A program made the translations under genes and the position numbers. Below the pieces are notes generated by a model, which searched no databases, had not been told where the DNA came from, and worked only from the letters and a program-made list of their open reading frames with translations. Shown piece by piece: positions 35,649 to 42,160 of a DNA stretch of 42,160 nucleotides. Source of the DNA: Nocardia seriolae NBRC 15557 (GTDB taxonomy: Bacteria > Actinomycetota > Actinomycetes > Mycobacteriales > Mycobacteriaceae); NCBI RefSeq assembly GCF_007990715.1, contig NZ_BJWY01000059.1, positions 1-42,160 on the forward strand, written 5' to 3'. The stretch's first letter is position 1; each line of letters begins with the position of its first letter.

Positions 35649-37274
35649 CTATTCCGTTCCGGCGACCAGTACTTCGAGGGTCAGCTTCGGCATTTCCTTG
35701 GCGATGTACTGCAACCGCCACTTGTCGCTGAACAGCGCCAGGATCGCGCCGTCGGTGCGGGTGAACACCTCCACACCACGCTGACGGCTGAGCTCCTCGG
35801 CCGATTCCGCGTCGGTGCGCCGCGCCAGCTGGAACGGCAGGAAGTCGAGCTGGGTCTCGACATTGAACTCGGATTGCATTCGGGCCGTGACGACTTCGAA
35901 CTGCATGGGGCCGACCGCGGCCAGCACCGGCGACTGATCGCCGCGGGCGTCATTGCGCAGCACCTGCACCACGCCCTCGGAATCGAGCTGATCCATGGCC
36001 TTGCGGAACTGCTTGTACTTGTCCGCGGTCTTGGCGCGCAGGGACGCGAAATGCTCCGGTGCGAAGGACGGAATCGGCGGGAACTCGACCTTCTTGTCCA
36101 CGAACAGCGTGTGCCCCGGAGCCAGCGCGGTCGCGTTGACCAGACCGACCACATCGCCCGGATACGCCGTATCCACGGTCGTCCGCTCGCGGCCGAACAC
36201 GGTCAGCGCGTACTTGGTGGCGAAGGGCCGCCCGGTCTGCGCGTGGGTCACCACCATGCCGCGCTCGAACTCACCGGACACGATGCGCATGAACGCCAGC
36301 CGGTCGCGGTGCGCGGTGTCCATCCCGGCCTGCACCTTGAAGATGACGGCGCTGAACGGCGCGGTGATCTCGCGCGGATTGCCGTTGTTGTCCTTGCGGG
36401 GCCGCGGCGGCGGCGCGAGCTCGACGAGCGTCTCGAGGATCTGGCGCACACCGAAATTCAGCATGGCCGAGGCGTAGATGACCGGCGAGGTGTGCCCGGC
36501 CAGGAACAGTTCCTGATCGTGGTCCTGCCCGGCGGCCGAGAGCAGTTCGCTCTCCTCGGCGGCAGTGGTCCACGCCTCGCCCTCGCGCTCGGCGCCCTGC
36601 TCGGGGGAGTAGTGCTCCTCGGGGGCGATGGTCGCGCCGCCCGCGGTGCGGGTGAAGTGGATGTATTCGGTGGCCGCGCCCTCTTCGCCGCGGCGCAGCA
36701 GGCCGCGGAAGTCACCGGCGATACCGACCGGCAGGAACAGCGGGGTCGGAGTCAGCCCGATGCGCTCGACGATCTCGTCCAGCAGTTCGAGCGGGGCCTG
36801 GCCCGGCCGGTCCCACTTGTTGATGACGGTGATGACCGGAATCCCGCGATCGCGCGCGACCTGGAAGAGCTTGAGCGTCTGCGGTTCCAGGCCCTTGGCG
36901 GCGTCGATGAGCATGACCGCCGCGTCGACCGCGGTCAGCACGCGGTAGGTGTCCTCGGAGAAGTCGGAGTGGCCCGGGGTGTCCACCAGATTGATGACGC
37001 AGTCCCCATATTCGAACTGCAGCGCGGTGGAGCTGACCGAGATACCGCGCGCCTTCTCCATTTCCATCCAGTCGGACACGGTCGACTTGCGTCCGGCCTT
37101 GCCGTGAATGGCGCCCGCCTTGGAGATCACCTTCGCGTGCAGCGCCAGGGCCTCGGTGAGCGTGGATTTACCGGCGTCCGGATGGGAGATCACCGCGAAG
37201 GTGCGCCGCCGCGCCGCCTCGTCGGCCAGCCGCCCGGCGGTAGCTGAGGTCGCGCTGGCAGTCGGGGAACTCAC
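35649..37274 (-). CDS. prfC: Peptide chain release factor 3
   Basis: RF3 is a translational GTPase that recycles RF1/RF2 from the ribosome. G1 is SHPDAGKSTLTEALALHA near residue 31 and G3 is NLVDTPGHSDFSEDTYRVL near 95. VNKWD-type G4 is represented by TVINKWDRPGQAPLELLDEI near 150. The RF3-specific C-terminal domains include DNARGDQSPVLAAVGPMQFE near 440. At 541 residues the length is standard. The GTG start follows AAGGAG with six bases of spacing. The gene converges on the acyl-AMP ligase with no terminator between. Confidence 0.95.
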   Translation of the reverse strand: MSSPTASATSATAGRLADEAARRRTFAVISHPDAGKSTLTEALALHAKVISKAGAIHGKAGRKSTVSDWMEMEKARGISVSSTALQFEYGDCVINLVDTPGHSDFSEDTYRVLTAVDAAVMLIDAAKGLEPQTLKLFQVARDRGIPVITVINKWDRPGQAPLELLDEIVERIGLTPTPLFLPVGIAGDFRGLLRRGEEGAATEYIHFTRTAGGATIAPEEHYSPEQGAEREGEAWTTAAEESELLSAAGQDHDQELFLAGHTSPVIYASAMLNFGVRQILETLVELAPPPRPRKDNNGNPREITAPFSAVIFKVQAGMDTAHRDRLAFMRIVSGEFERGMVVTHAQTGRPFATKYALTVFGRERTTVDTAYPGDVVGLVNATALAPGHTLFVDKKVEFPPIPSFAPEHFASLRAKTADKYKQFRKAMDQLDSEGVVQVLRNDARGDQSPVLAAVGPMQFEVVTARMQSEFNVETQLDFLPFQLARRTDAESAEELSRQRGVEVFTRTDGAILALFSDKWRLQYIAKEMPKLTLEVLVAGTE

Positions 37275-37341
37275 GGGGGACTCCTTTTGTGCGGACGAGG
37301 CAACCGCCCCAGGGTACGCGACCAGCCCGTGAGCCAGAACG

Positions 37342-37380
37342 GCCGGTTGTCCGAATACACCGGGGATCCGGACAACCGGC
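37342..37380. terminator. Hairpin between prfC and small exported protein gene
   Basis: GCCGGTTGTCCG (37342-37353) and CGGACAACCGGC (37369-37380) form a perfect 12-bp stem with a 15-base loop. There is no T-tract on either strand. It ends 11 bp past the stop of the small exported protein gene, so it could be that gene's terminator. It also lies in the prfC upstream region and could be a regulatory site. Confidence 0.45.
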
Positions 37381-37390
37381 GAGCCGGGAA

Positions 37391-37660
37391 TCAGCTGACG
37401 GCCGCGCCCGCACCGCTGGAGCTCGCGCCCGGCAGGCCGGAGCCGAGGCCCTTCAGCAGATTGTTGAGCAGCGAGCCCATCGAGCTCGCGCTACCGGTCC
37501 CGATGGTCGACGGGGAGGTCGTCGTGGTGGTGGGCGGCGTGGTGGTCGGCGGGCAGTCGTTGCCGGTGGTGGCGACGGCGGAGGGGGCGGCGAGGGCGAT
37601 GGCGGTGGAGATGGCGGCGATACCCGCGGCACCCATTCCGGCCCGACGAATGTTCTTCAT
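37391..37660 (-). CDS. Small exported protein, threonine/serine-rich
   Basis: The 89-residue protein has the signal peptide MKNIRRAGMGAAGIAAISTA through to APSAVA near residue 30. The mature part is short: a proline/threonine tract (CPPTTTPPTTTTTSPSTIG) and a small hydrophobic, glycine-rich end (SLLNNLLKGLGSGLPG). The signal peptide and the ribosome binding region (GTTAGGAACAG) closely match those of the other exported protein gene at 38219-38674, so the two are paralogous at the 5' end. Function is unknown. The single cysteine sits just after cleavage but is not a clear lipobox. Confidence 0.65.
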   Translation of the reverse strand: MKNIRRAGMGAAGIAAISTAIALAAPSAVATTGNDCPPTTTPPTTTTTSPSTIGTGSASSMGSLLNNLLKGLGSGLPGASSSGAGAAVS

Positions 37661-37726
37661 ACAACTGTTCCTAACTCGGAAGAATTGATGCGAAACGATA
37701 ATGCTTCAGAATTAGGGAAACAAGCC

Positions 37727-38023
37727 CTACGAGCCCTCGATATGCCGGGCCACAGCCGCCGCGACCAGCCCTTCGACATCAGCACCCGGCGCGATCGCCT
37801 CGATGCTGCGATTGGCGACCACCACGGCGATGCCGTGCACCTGCGTCCACAGGCTCAGCGCGCGTTCACCGGACGGATCCGGCACGCACTCCGCGACGAG
37901 TTCGCGCCAGCGCGCGAACATCGGCAGCGTCGTGGTCACCCGCCGGTTCTCCCCCGCGCCCTCGAGCAGATCGTGGCGGAACATGAGGGTGAACATTTCC
38001 GGCCGCGCGGTCGCGAATTCCAC
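37727..38023 (-). pseudogene. 5'-truncated TetR regulator (WHG ligand domain only)
   Basis: The frame starts at a GTG and encodes 98 residues of TetR C-terminal domain: FATARPEMFTLMFRHDLLEG at its start and ALSLWTQVHGIAVVVANRS near residue 57, the WHG-domain signature. The helix-turn-helix that should precede it is absent; upstream bases instead read as an acyltransferase fragment on the other strand. Without DNA-binding residues it is most likely a pseudogene, though a short stand-alone ligand-domain protein cannot be excluded. Confidence 0.65.
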
Positions 38024-38173
38024 ATCGCCTTCGGCCGCCCGCGCTATTTCCAGCCCGCCGATCAGCAGGCCGTGCGTCGCGCCACCGATGAACTCATGGC
38101 CGATCTCGTCCGCCGCTCGGGCCGCCCCTATGTCGATTGCTACGCGGCCACTTTCAAGCAGCAGGCCGCGTAA
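38015..38173 (+). pseudogene. 5'-truncated lysophospholipid acyltransferase (PlsC) C-terminal fragment
   Basis: On the plus strand the frame reads EFHIAFGRPRYFQPADQQAV, then RRATDELMADLVRRSGRPYV and DCYAATFK before stop TAA. This is the C-terminal end typical of actinobacterial 1-acylglycerol-3-phosphate acyltransferases (TDELM then YVD-YA). The catalytic HX4D part is missing; upstream the sequence is antisense to the TetR fragment. It is a gene relic that shares its broken edge with that fragment, near 38020. Confidence 0.6.
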
Positions 38174-38176
38174 ACG

Positions 38177-38201
38177 AAAAACGGCGGTTCCCTCGGGAAC
38201 C
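38177..38201 (-). terminator. Rho-independent terminator of Ig-like exported protein gene
   Basis: On the minus strand GGTTCC-CGAG-GGAACC (plus-strand 38186-38201), extended by a further C/G pair, is followed by GCCG and five T residues. It lies 18 bp past the stop of the gene ending at 38219. Confidence 0.65.
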
Positions 38202-38218
38202 GGCCGCCTGATTTCGAT

Positions 38219-38674
38219 TCAGCTGACCCGCGAGTACGCGCTCGCCCCACCGAACGCGCCGGAGATCAACGGAATCAACGACTCCGCGCTGCCGGTGCTG
38301 GTCGAGGCCGCGGTGACGGTGACGTCCACCGGGCCGACGGCCTGGCCGCCGCTGCTGAGGGTGACCGAGATGCGGTGGGTGCCCGCGGCCGACGGGGTCC
38401 AGTAGATGGCGGCCGAGGTGCTGGTGCCCGACGGGGTGGCGGTGCCCAGCCCCACCGTGTTGGAACCGGTGGTGTCGAACACGGCCGCGGTGACGCCGGG
38501 CGACCCGGTGACGACGGTGATGGTGTAGGTCGTGCCGACCGCGTAGTTACTGCCCGAAACGGTCAGACCATTGGCGGTGGTGTCCGCGGCGGCGAACGGG
38601 GCGGCGACGGCGACGGTGGCGGAGATCGCGGCAATGCCCGCGGCGCCCAAGCTCACCCTGCGGAGGTTCGTCAT
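38219..38674 (-). CDS. Exported protein with Ig-like fold
   Basis: The 151-residue protein starts MTNLRRVSLGAAGIAAISAT, a Sec signal peptide with likely cleavage near AAADTT at about 31. The mature region is an Ig-like beta sandwich pattern (YAVGTTYTITVVTGSPGVTA, then AAIYWTPSAAGTHRISVTLS). A short C-terminal hydrophobic stretch, SLIPLISGAFGG, is present. Its leader and ribosome binding region match those of the exported protein gene at 37391-37660. It is probably a surface or secreted protein; no enzymatic motif is seen. Confidence 0.72.
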   Translation of the reverse strand: MTNLRRVSLGAAGIAAISATVAVAAPFAAADTTANGLTVSGSNYAVGTTYTITVVTGSPGVTAAVFDTTGSNTVGLGTATPSGTSTSAAIYWTPSAAGTHRISVTLSSGGQAVGPVDVTVTAASTSTGSAESLIPLISGAFGGASAYSRVS

Positions 38675-39042
38675 GAATCTGTTCCTAACTTGGAGCGTAA
38701 TTCCTTAGGATGCAAGCCATTCCCTGAACCCCGGGCAGCATCCGAAACGGAAGTATGTCAGATTGTCCGGAAAAAGATCAGGTAATCGCGCGCATTGTTC
38801 TGACCGGGGGTGACCCTCGACAGGGGGTGGCGCAAAGCCGTTCCGGCCGCATGTTAGAGTCTTCAGGTTGTCTCGGCGAGGGTGCGGCACCCAAACTGCC
38901 CACCGTGATCGACGCGGCTCGGCCCATTCGGCCGTCCATGTTCGGTTGTCGCCGACGAGCAGACCAACCTCAGCCAGGGCGGCCCCGTCGCCTGGCGACC
39001 CGCTGACATTACAGCCCGGACGAGCCGTAGGAGTAGACAATC
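38675..39042 (+). promoter_or_regulatory. Long leader/promoter region of rplY
   Basis: The 368-bp gap holds the start signals for two divergent genes. A -10-like TAGAGT at 38855-38860 would give rplY a leader of about 175 nt. In it, a bulged hairpin is formed by CCAGG and CCTGG around 38974-38996. No coding sequence is apparent. The first 60 bases hold the leader of the exported protein gene on the minus strand. Confidence 0.4.
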
Positions 39043-39633
39043 ATGTCCGACGCCAGCCTTCTCGAAGCCACCGTTCGCACCGAGTTCGGCAAGGGCGCTG
39101 CCCGCCGCACCCGCCGCGACGGCAATGTTCCCGCCGTGCTGTACGGCCACAACGAGGAGCCGCAGCACCTGTCCGTGAACGCCCAGGCCTTCGCCGCCAT
39201 CCTGCGTGAGCACGGCACCAACGCCGTCCTCAACCTGGACATCGCGGGCAAGAAGCAGCTGGCGCTGACCAAGTCGGTCGTCGTCCACCCGATCCGCCGC
39301 TACATCGAGCACGCCGACCTGCTGATCGTGCGTCGTGGCGAGAAGATCACCGCCGACGTGCACGTCACCCTGGTCGGCGACGCCGCCTCGGGCACCCTGG
39401 TCACCCAGGAGGCCACCACCCTCTCCATCGAGGTCGAGGCCCTGCACATCCCCGAGTCGATCGAGATCTCCATCGAGGGCGCCGAGGCCGGCACTCAGAT
39501 CCTCGCGGGCGCCATCGCGCTGCCGAAGGGCGCCACCCTGGCCGGCGACGCCGAGGCCCTGATCGTCAACATCATCGCCGCCCCGGCCGCCGCCGCCGAG
39601 GAAGCCGCTTCCGAAGAAGCTGCCGCCGAGTAA
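39043..39633 (+). CDS. rplY: 50S ribosomal protein L25/general stress protein Ctc
   Basis: L25 binds 5S rRNA. The 196-residue protein is the long Ctc form. The N-terminal L25 domain has TEFGKGAARRTRRDGNVPAV near residue 11 and KSVVVHPIRRYIEHADLLIV near 75. The C-terminal TL5 domain (EVEALHIPESIEISIEGAEA near 130) is followed by an alanine/glutamate tail. GTAGGAG precedes the ATG with nine bases of spacing. pth follows 25 bp later, the order seen in mycobacteria and many actinobacteria. Confidence 0.96.
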   Translation: MSDASLLEATVRTEFGKGAARRTRRDGNVPAVLYGHNEEPQHLSVNAQAFAAILREHGTNAVLNLDIAGKKQLALTKSVVVHPIRRYIEHADLLIVRRGEKITADVHVTLVGDAASGTLVTQEATTLSIEVEALHIPESIEISIEGAEAGTQILAGAIALPKGATLAGDAEALIVNIIAAPAAAAEEAASEEAAAE

Positions 39634-39658
39634 TTCTCTACTCCCCTAACGGTTTTCA

Positions 39659-40240
39659 ATGACCGAGGCAACCGCCGGGCCCACGCTCGTGGTCGGTCTG
39701 GGTAATCCCGGATCCGAATACGAGCGCACCCGGCACAATGTCGGTTTCATGGTCGCCGATGTGCTCGCGGAGCGCGTCGGCGGCCGTTTCACCGTGCACA
39801 AGAAGTCCGGCGCGGATCTGCTCGAGGCCCGCCTGGACGGGCGCAAGGTGCTGTTGGCCAAGCCGCGCACCTACATGAACCTGTCCGGGCGGCCCGTCGC
39901 GGCGCTGGCCAAATTCTTCTCCGTCCCCGCCACCGAGGTGATCGTCGTCCACGACGAACTCGACCTCCCGTTCGGAGCCGTCCGGCTCAAGCGCGGCGGC
40001 GGCGAGGGCGGGCACAACGGGCTGCGGTCGATCTCGCAGGCCCTCACCACCAAGGACTATCTGCGCGTCCGCTTCGGGATCGGACGGCCGCCGGGGCGGC
40101 AGGATCCGGCGGATTTCGTGCTGAAGCCCTTCGCCGCGCCGGAGCGCAAAGAGGTTCCGGTGATCGTGGAACAGGCCGCGGACGCGGTCGAACTGCTGCT
40201 GCGCGTGGGTCTGGAGACCGCGCAGAATCAATTGCACTGA
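39659..40240 (+). CDS. pth: Peptidyl-tRNA hydrolase
   Basis: Pth releases peptides from prematurely dissociated peptidyl-tRNA. The 193-residue protein shows VVGLGNPGSEYERTRHNVGF near residue 11 (asparagine and catalytic histidine), KPRTYMNLSGRPVAAL near 68, VIVVHDELDLPFGAVRLKRG near 95 and GEGGHNGLRSI near 116, all landmarks of the family. There is no Shine-Dalgarno sequence before the ATG at 39659, and the rplY stop is only 25 bp away, so translation may depend on rplY. Confidence 0.97.
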   Translation: MTEATAGPTLVVGLGNPGSEYERTRHNVGFMVADVLAERVGGRFTVHKKSGADLLEARLDGRKVLLAKPRTYMNLSGRPVAALAKFFSVPATEVIVVHDELDLPFGAVRLKRGGGEGGHNGLRSISQALTTKDYLRVRFGIGRPPGRQDPADFVLKPFAAPERKEVPVIVEQAADAVELLLRVGLETAQNQLH

Positions 40241-40265
40241 CGCGCAAGAAATTTCAGCGCGAATT

Positions 40266-40283
40266 CACGCTCACCCGAGCGTG
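40266..40283. terminator. Hairpin between pth and NTF2-like gene
   Basis: CACGCTC (40266-40272), a four-base loop, and GAGCGTG (40277-40283) form a perfect 7-bp stem at the 3' ends of two convergent genes, overlapping the stop codon of the leftward one. No T-tract follows on either strand, so termination is uncertain. Confidence 0.35.
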
Positions 40284-40801
40284 CCGGAGCCGTCCGAGCT
40301 GGGTTCGATGCGCGGCGAGTCCGCCGGATCGCGGGCGATCAGCCCCCAGCGGCTCGAGGTCAGGCGCAGACTCGGCAGATCCGAGAGCGAGAGCACGACC
40401 TCGTAGGTGCGCTCGTATCCGGTATGAGCGATTCGCCATTGCCCGTCATCGCATCGCACGTAGCGGTCGCTGTAGAAAGCGGCCCCCCGCAGCAGCATAT
40501 TGTGGCCCGGGATCAGCACCTTGTCGGCCAGGTACCAGGTCCCGGTCGCCTCGTCGCCGTCCACGTCGATTTCCGGATGGTCGCAACGGTGTTCGGTGAT
40601 GACGTGCGGACCCAGGGTGTTGCGCATGAAGGCCAGGAAGGCGTCGCGCGATTCGAACTGGAGGTACTCGCTGTAGGTGGCGGTGGCCTCCGGAATCATG
40701 GTGTCGGCGAACTCGTCCCACGCCTTGGTGTCCAACGCGCGTAGGTAGCGGAACTTCAGCCGGCTGATCGCGGCGACGGCATCGGAATCCATACCGTCCA
40801 C
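40271..40801 (-). CDS. Nuclear transport factor 2/SnoaL-like family protein
   Basis: The 176-residue protein has the SnoaL-like cone fold pattern: AISRLKFRYLRALDTKAWDE near residue 11, DAFLAFMRNTLGPHVITEHR near 53, DGDEATGTWYLADKVLIPGH near 80 and WRIAHTGYERTYEVVLSLSD near 120. Members act as small enzymes or ligand-binding proteins. The start is GTG 40801 or, three codons on, ATG 40792; neither has clear support. The gene is convergent with pth, and its stop is inside a hairpin. The substrate is unknown. Confidence 0.8.
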   Translation of the reverse strand: MDGMDSDAVAAISRLKFRYLRALDTKAWDEFADTMIPEATATYSEYLQFESRDAFLAFMRNTLGPHVITEHRCDHPEIDVDGDEATGTWYLADKVLIPGHNMLLRGAAFYSDRYVRCDDGQWRIAHTGYERTYEVVLSLSDLPSLRLTSSRWGLIARDPADSPRIEPSSDGSGTLG

Positions 40802-40917
40802 AATCCCATCAGGTATACGAAACCTTCAGGGATCGGCACAGATTTGTACCGGATCGCTATCAGCCCGGTACACAGGGACGGAGGCACGGGAGCACCGGCC
40901 CCCCGAAAGTTCCCGGG

Positions 40918-41793
40918 CTATCCGTTGATGGTGAAGCAGGTGTTGCAGAAATCCTCGCCGAACTCGGTCAGTCGCAGACTCTTTCGCACGATCTTGGGCA
41001 CCCGCCCCGCCTTCTTGAGCGCCTCCTCGACCACCGGCTGCACCTCGAGCACCATGTAGCGCGACAGGATGACCGGATCCTCGGAGGTCATGGTCAGGCC
41101 CAGGCGGTTCAGGTTGATCAGGTAGTGCCGGGCCCGGTCCGGGTAGCGGACGCCGGACTGCTCGGGCACCGAGGTGAGGTCGCCCGCGACCAGCTCCGAG
41201 CCGATGCCCAGGGGCCGGTTGGTGCGCACGTCCACCGACGGCTGCGGCCCCTGCAGGGCCATGAACCGCAGGATGCGCGCCTCGTCCGGTGCGAGCTGAT
41301 CGAGGATGCGGTCGTAGGCCGGGTGCACGTCCTCGGTGAAGTAGACGTCGGCCGAGCGCGCCAGCAGCGCGTCGCCGCGACGGCGCAGCTCGTCATTGGT
41401 GGCCGAGCGCATCAGCCCGGTGGCGATGGCCTGCTGCGGCTGCCCCATGGGAGTCGGTACGTAGCTGACGATCTCGCGCACCGACCCCTCGGTGACGCCC
41501 AGCGCGCTGCGCGCGATGGATCGCAGCGCCGCCCCCGTGCGCTCGGCGATATCGGCCGAGGATTCGCCGTCCAGCGCGGCCTGGGTCAGCTGTTTGGTGA
41601 TCTCGAAGCTGGTGCCGACCGCCCACTCGGTCCCGCGCACCGCGGTGCCGACCGCCAGCCCAGCCGCCCGGAATGCCCCTCGGATCAGGCGGGCCTCATT
41701 GCTGATCTGCCGCTTCTCCACATCCGAACTGCGTTCCACGGCACGAGGTCCCGGCCGGGTCACGTCCTGCCCCGGGATCCTGTCTTCCGCCAC
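40918..41793 (-). CDS. Abi-alpha (DUF4393) family protein
   Basis: The protein is about 291 residues. Residues about 45-65 are small and hydrophobic (AAGLAVGTAVRGTEWAVGTS). The core, TNDELRRRGDALLARSADVY followed by FTEDVHPAYDRILDQLAPDE and ARILRFMALQGPQPSVDVR (about 130-195), matches the Abi-alpha/DUF4393 pattern. The C-terminus reads SLRLTEFGEDFCNTCFT. GTG 41793 is preferred: GGAG at 41800-41803 directly abuts the ATG at 41799 but is six bases from this GTG. The Pfam name comes from abortive-infection context in other bacteria; a phage-defence role is not shown here, and the family is widespread in Nocardia and relatives. Confidence 0.75.
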   Translation of the reverse strand: MAEDRIPGQDVTRPGPRAVERSSDVEKRQISNEARLIRGAFRAAGLAVGTAVRGTEWAVGTSFEITKQLTQAALDGESSADIAERTGAALRSIARSALGVTEGSVREIVSYVPTPMGQPQQAIATGLMRSATNDELRRRGDALLARSADVYFTEDVHPAYDRILDQLAPDEARILRFMALQGPQPSVDVRTNRPLGIGSELVAGDLTSVPEQSGVRYPDRARHYLINLNRLGLTMTSEDPVILSRYMVLEVQPVVEEALKKAGRVPKIVRKSLRLTEFGEDFCNTCFTING

Positions 41794-41799
41794 GTCCAT

Positions 41800-42160
41800 C
41801 TCCGAATATCGCCAGGTGAACCTAATCGTCCACAGATTATTGCCCCCGACGGACCTTCAGGCATGTTGAACCCGCAAGCCAGACGAAGGTTACCCCAGTC
41901 AACGCGCACCGCCGAACGACGCACATGACCCCCAACACAACCCGCACGAGGCACGATATGGATGTGGTCCCCGCCATTCTCGTGGTCCCATCGAGTCAGA
42001 GGAACATCGAGCCCGGTCACTGTGACCGAGATCTCCGACTCAGACACTCCGTGGCTGGACTCGTTTCCTTAATAGCCAGTAAGGTCCGAATCGCCGATGG
42101 GGTAGTCAACGCCGACGGCGGTGCGTTGCGGGTCGGCAGGAGGGTGTCGTGCTAGTGTCC
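41800..42160. other. Intergenic region at window end
   Basis: No gene is supported in these 361 bases. Overlapping short frames on both strands (for example 41760-42047 minus and 41925-42155 plus) lack family motifs. An inverted repeat, CCTTA (42067-42071) and TAAGG (42080-42084), may be a regulator site. A -10-like TAGTGT closes the window, suggesting a rightward promoter. Confidence 0.4.

Noticed and set aside
41760..42047. Minus-strand 95-codon frame starting MSESEISVTVTG
   Set aside because: No recognised motif, weak start, and overlap with the Abi-alpha 5' end in another frame.

Overview
The window is a high-GC actinobacterial chromosome segment, most likely Nocardia or a close relative in the Mycobacteriales. 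The evidence is gene content. The neighbours mazG-mfd-TetR-tRNA-Gln-glmU-prs, then rplY-pth and a Pks16-like acyl-AMP ligase, match the Mycobacterium tuberculosis Rv1013-Rv1021 neighbourhood with rearrangement. There is also a complete ergothioneine locus, an Rv0805-type cyclic nucleotide phosphodiesterase, and an XRE/DUF397 pair of the kind common in Nocardia and Streptomyces but not in M. tuberculosis. The genus is an inference.

Layout. 1-5.2 kb: a rightward operon, entered part-way, with an ornithine-cyclodeaminase/SbnB-like dehydrogenase, a Y4yA-type PLP decarboxylase, an SbnA-like PLP synthase with an unusual C-terminal extension, and a MATE exporter; it looks like part of a small-molecule pathway built on a diaminopropionate-like amino acid. 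5.3-9.7 kb: cAMP phosphodiesterase, a convergent family 2 glycosyltransferase, a beta/gamma-crystallin-like gene broken by a 5-bp tandem duplication, and a divergent luciferase-like oxidoreductase/HxlR regulator pair around a near-perfect operator. 9.8-12 kb: XRE(DUF5753)-DUF397 module with three small divergent genes. 12-16.7 kb: exported protein, DUF4389 membrane protein, Stealth-family phosphotransferase, and a PPOX-TerD-thiamine-binding-like operon. 16.7-24 kb: PH/YezG-like membrane protein, mazG-mfd, and two TetR regulators, one resembling gamma-butyrolactone receptors.

24-42 kb: tRNA-Gln, then glmU-prs (UDP-GlcNAc and PRPP supply). A leftward egtA-[45-codon ORF]-egtB-egtC-egtD operon, all junctions overlapping, lies divergent from egtE; together these make ergothioneine from histidine and gamma-glutamylcysteine. 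Then come the Pks16-like ligase, prfC, and a scarred region where 5'-truncated TetR and PlsC fragments meet between two small secreted-protein paralogues. rplY-pth, an NTF2-like gene and an Abi-alpha protein close the window.

Family names were assigned by reading motifs and by memory of homologues; no database search was possible. The observations most worth following up are the SbnA/SbnB-like cassette, the small ORF overlapping both egtA and egtB, the GATTC duplication in the crystallin-like gene, and the TetR/PlsC scar.
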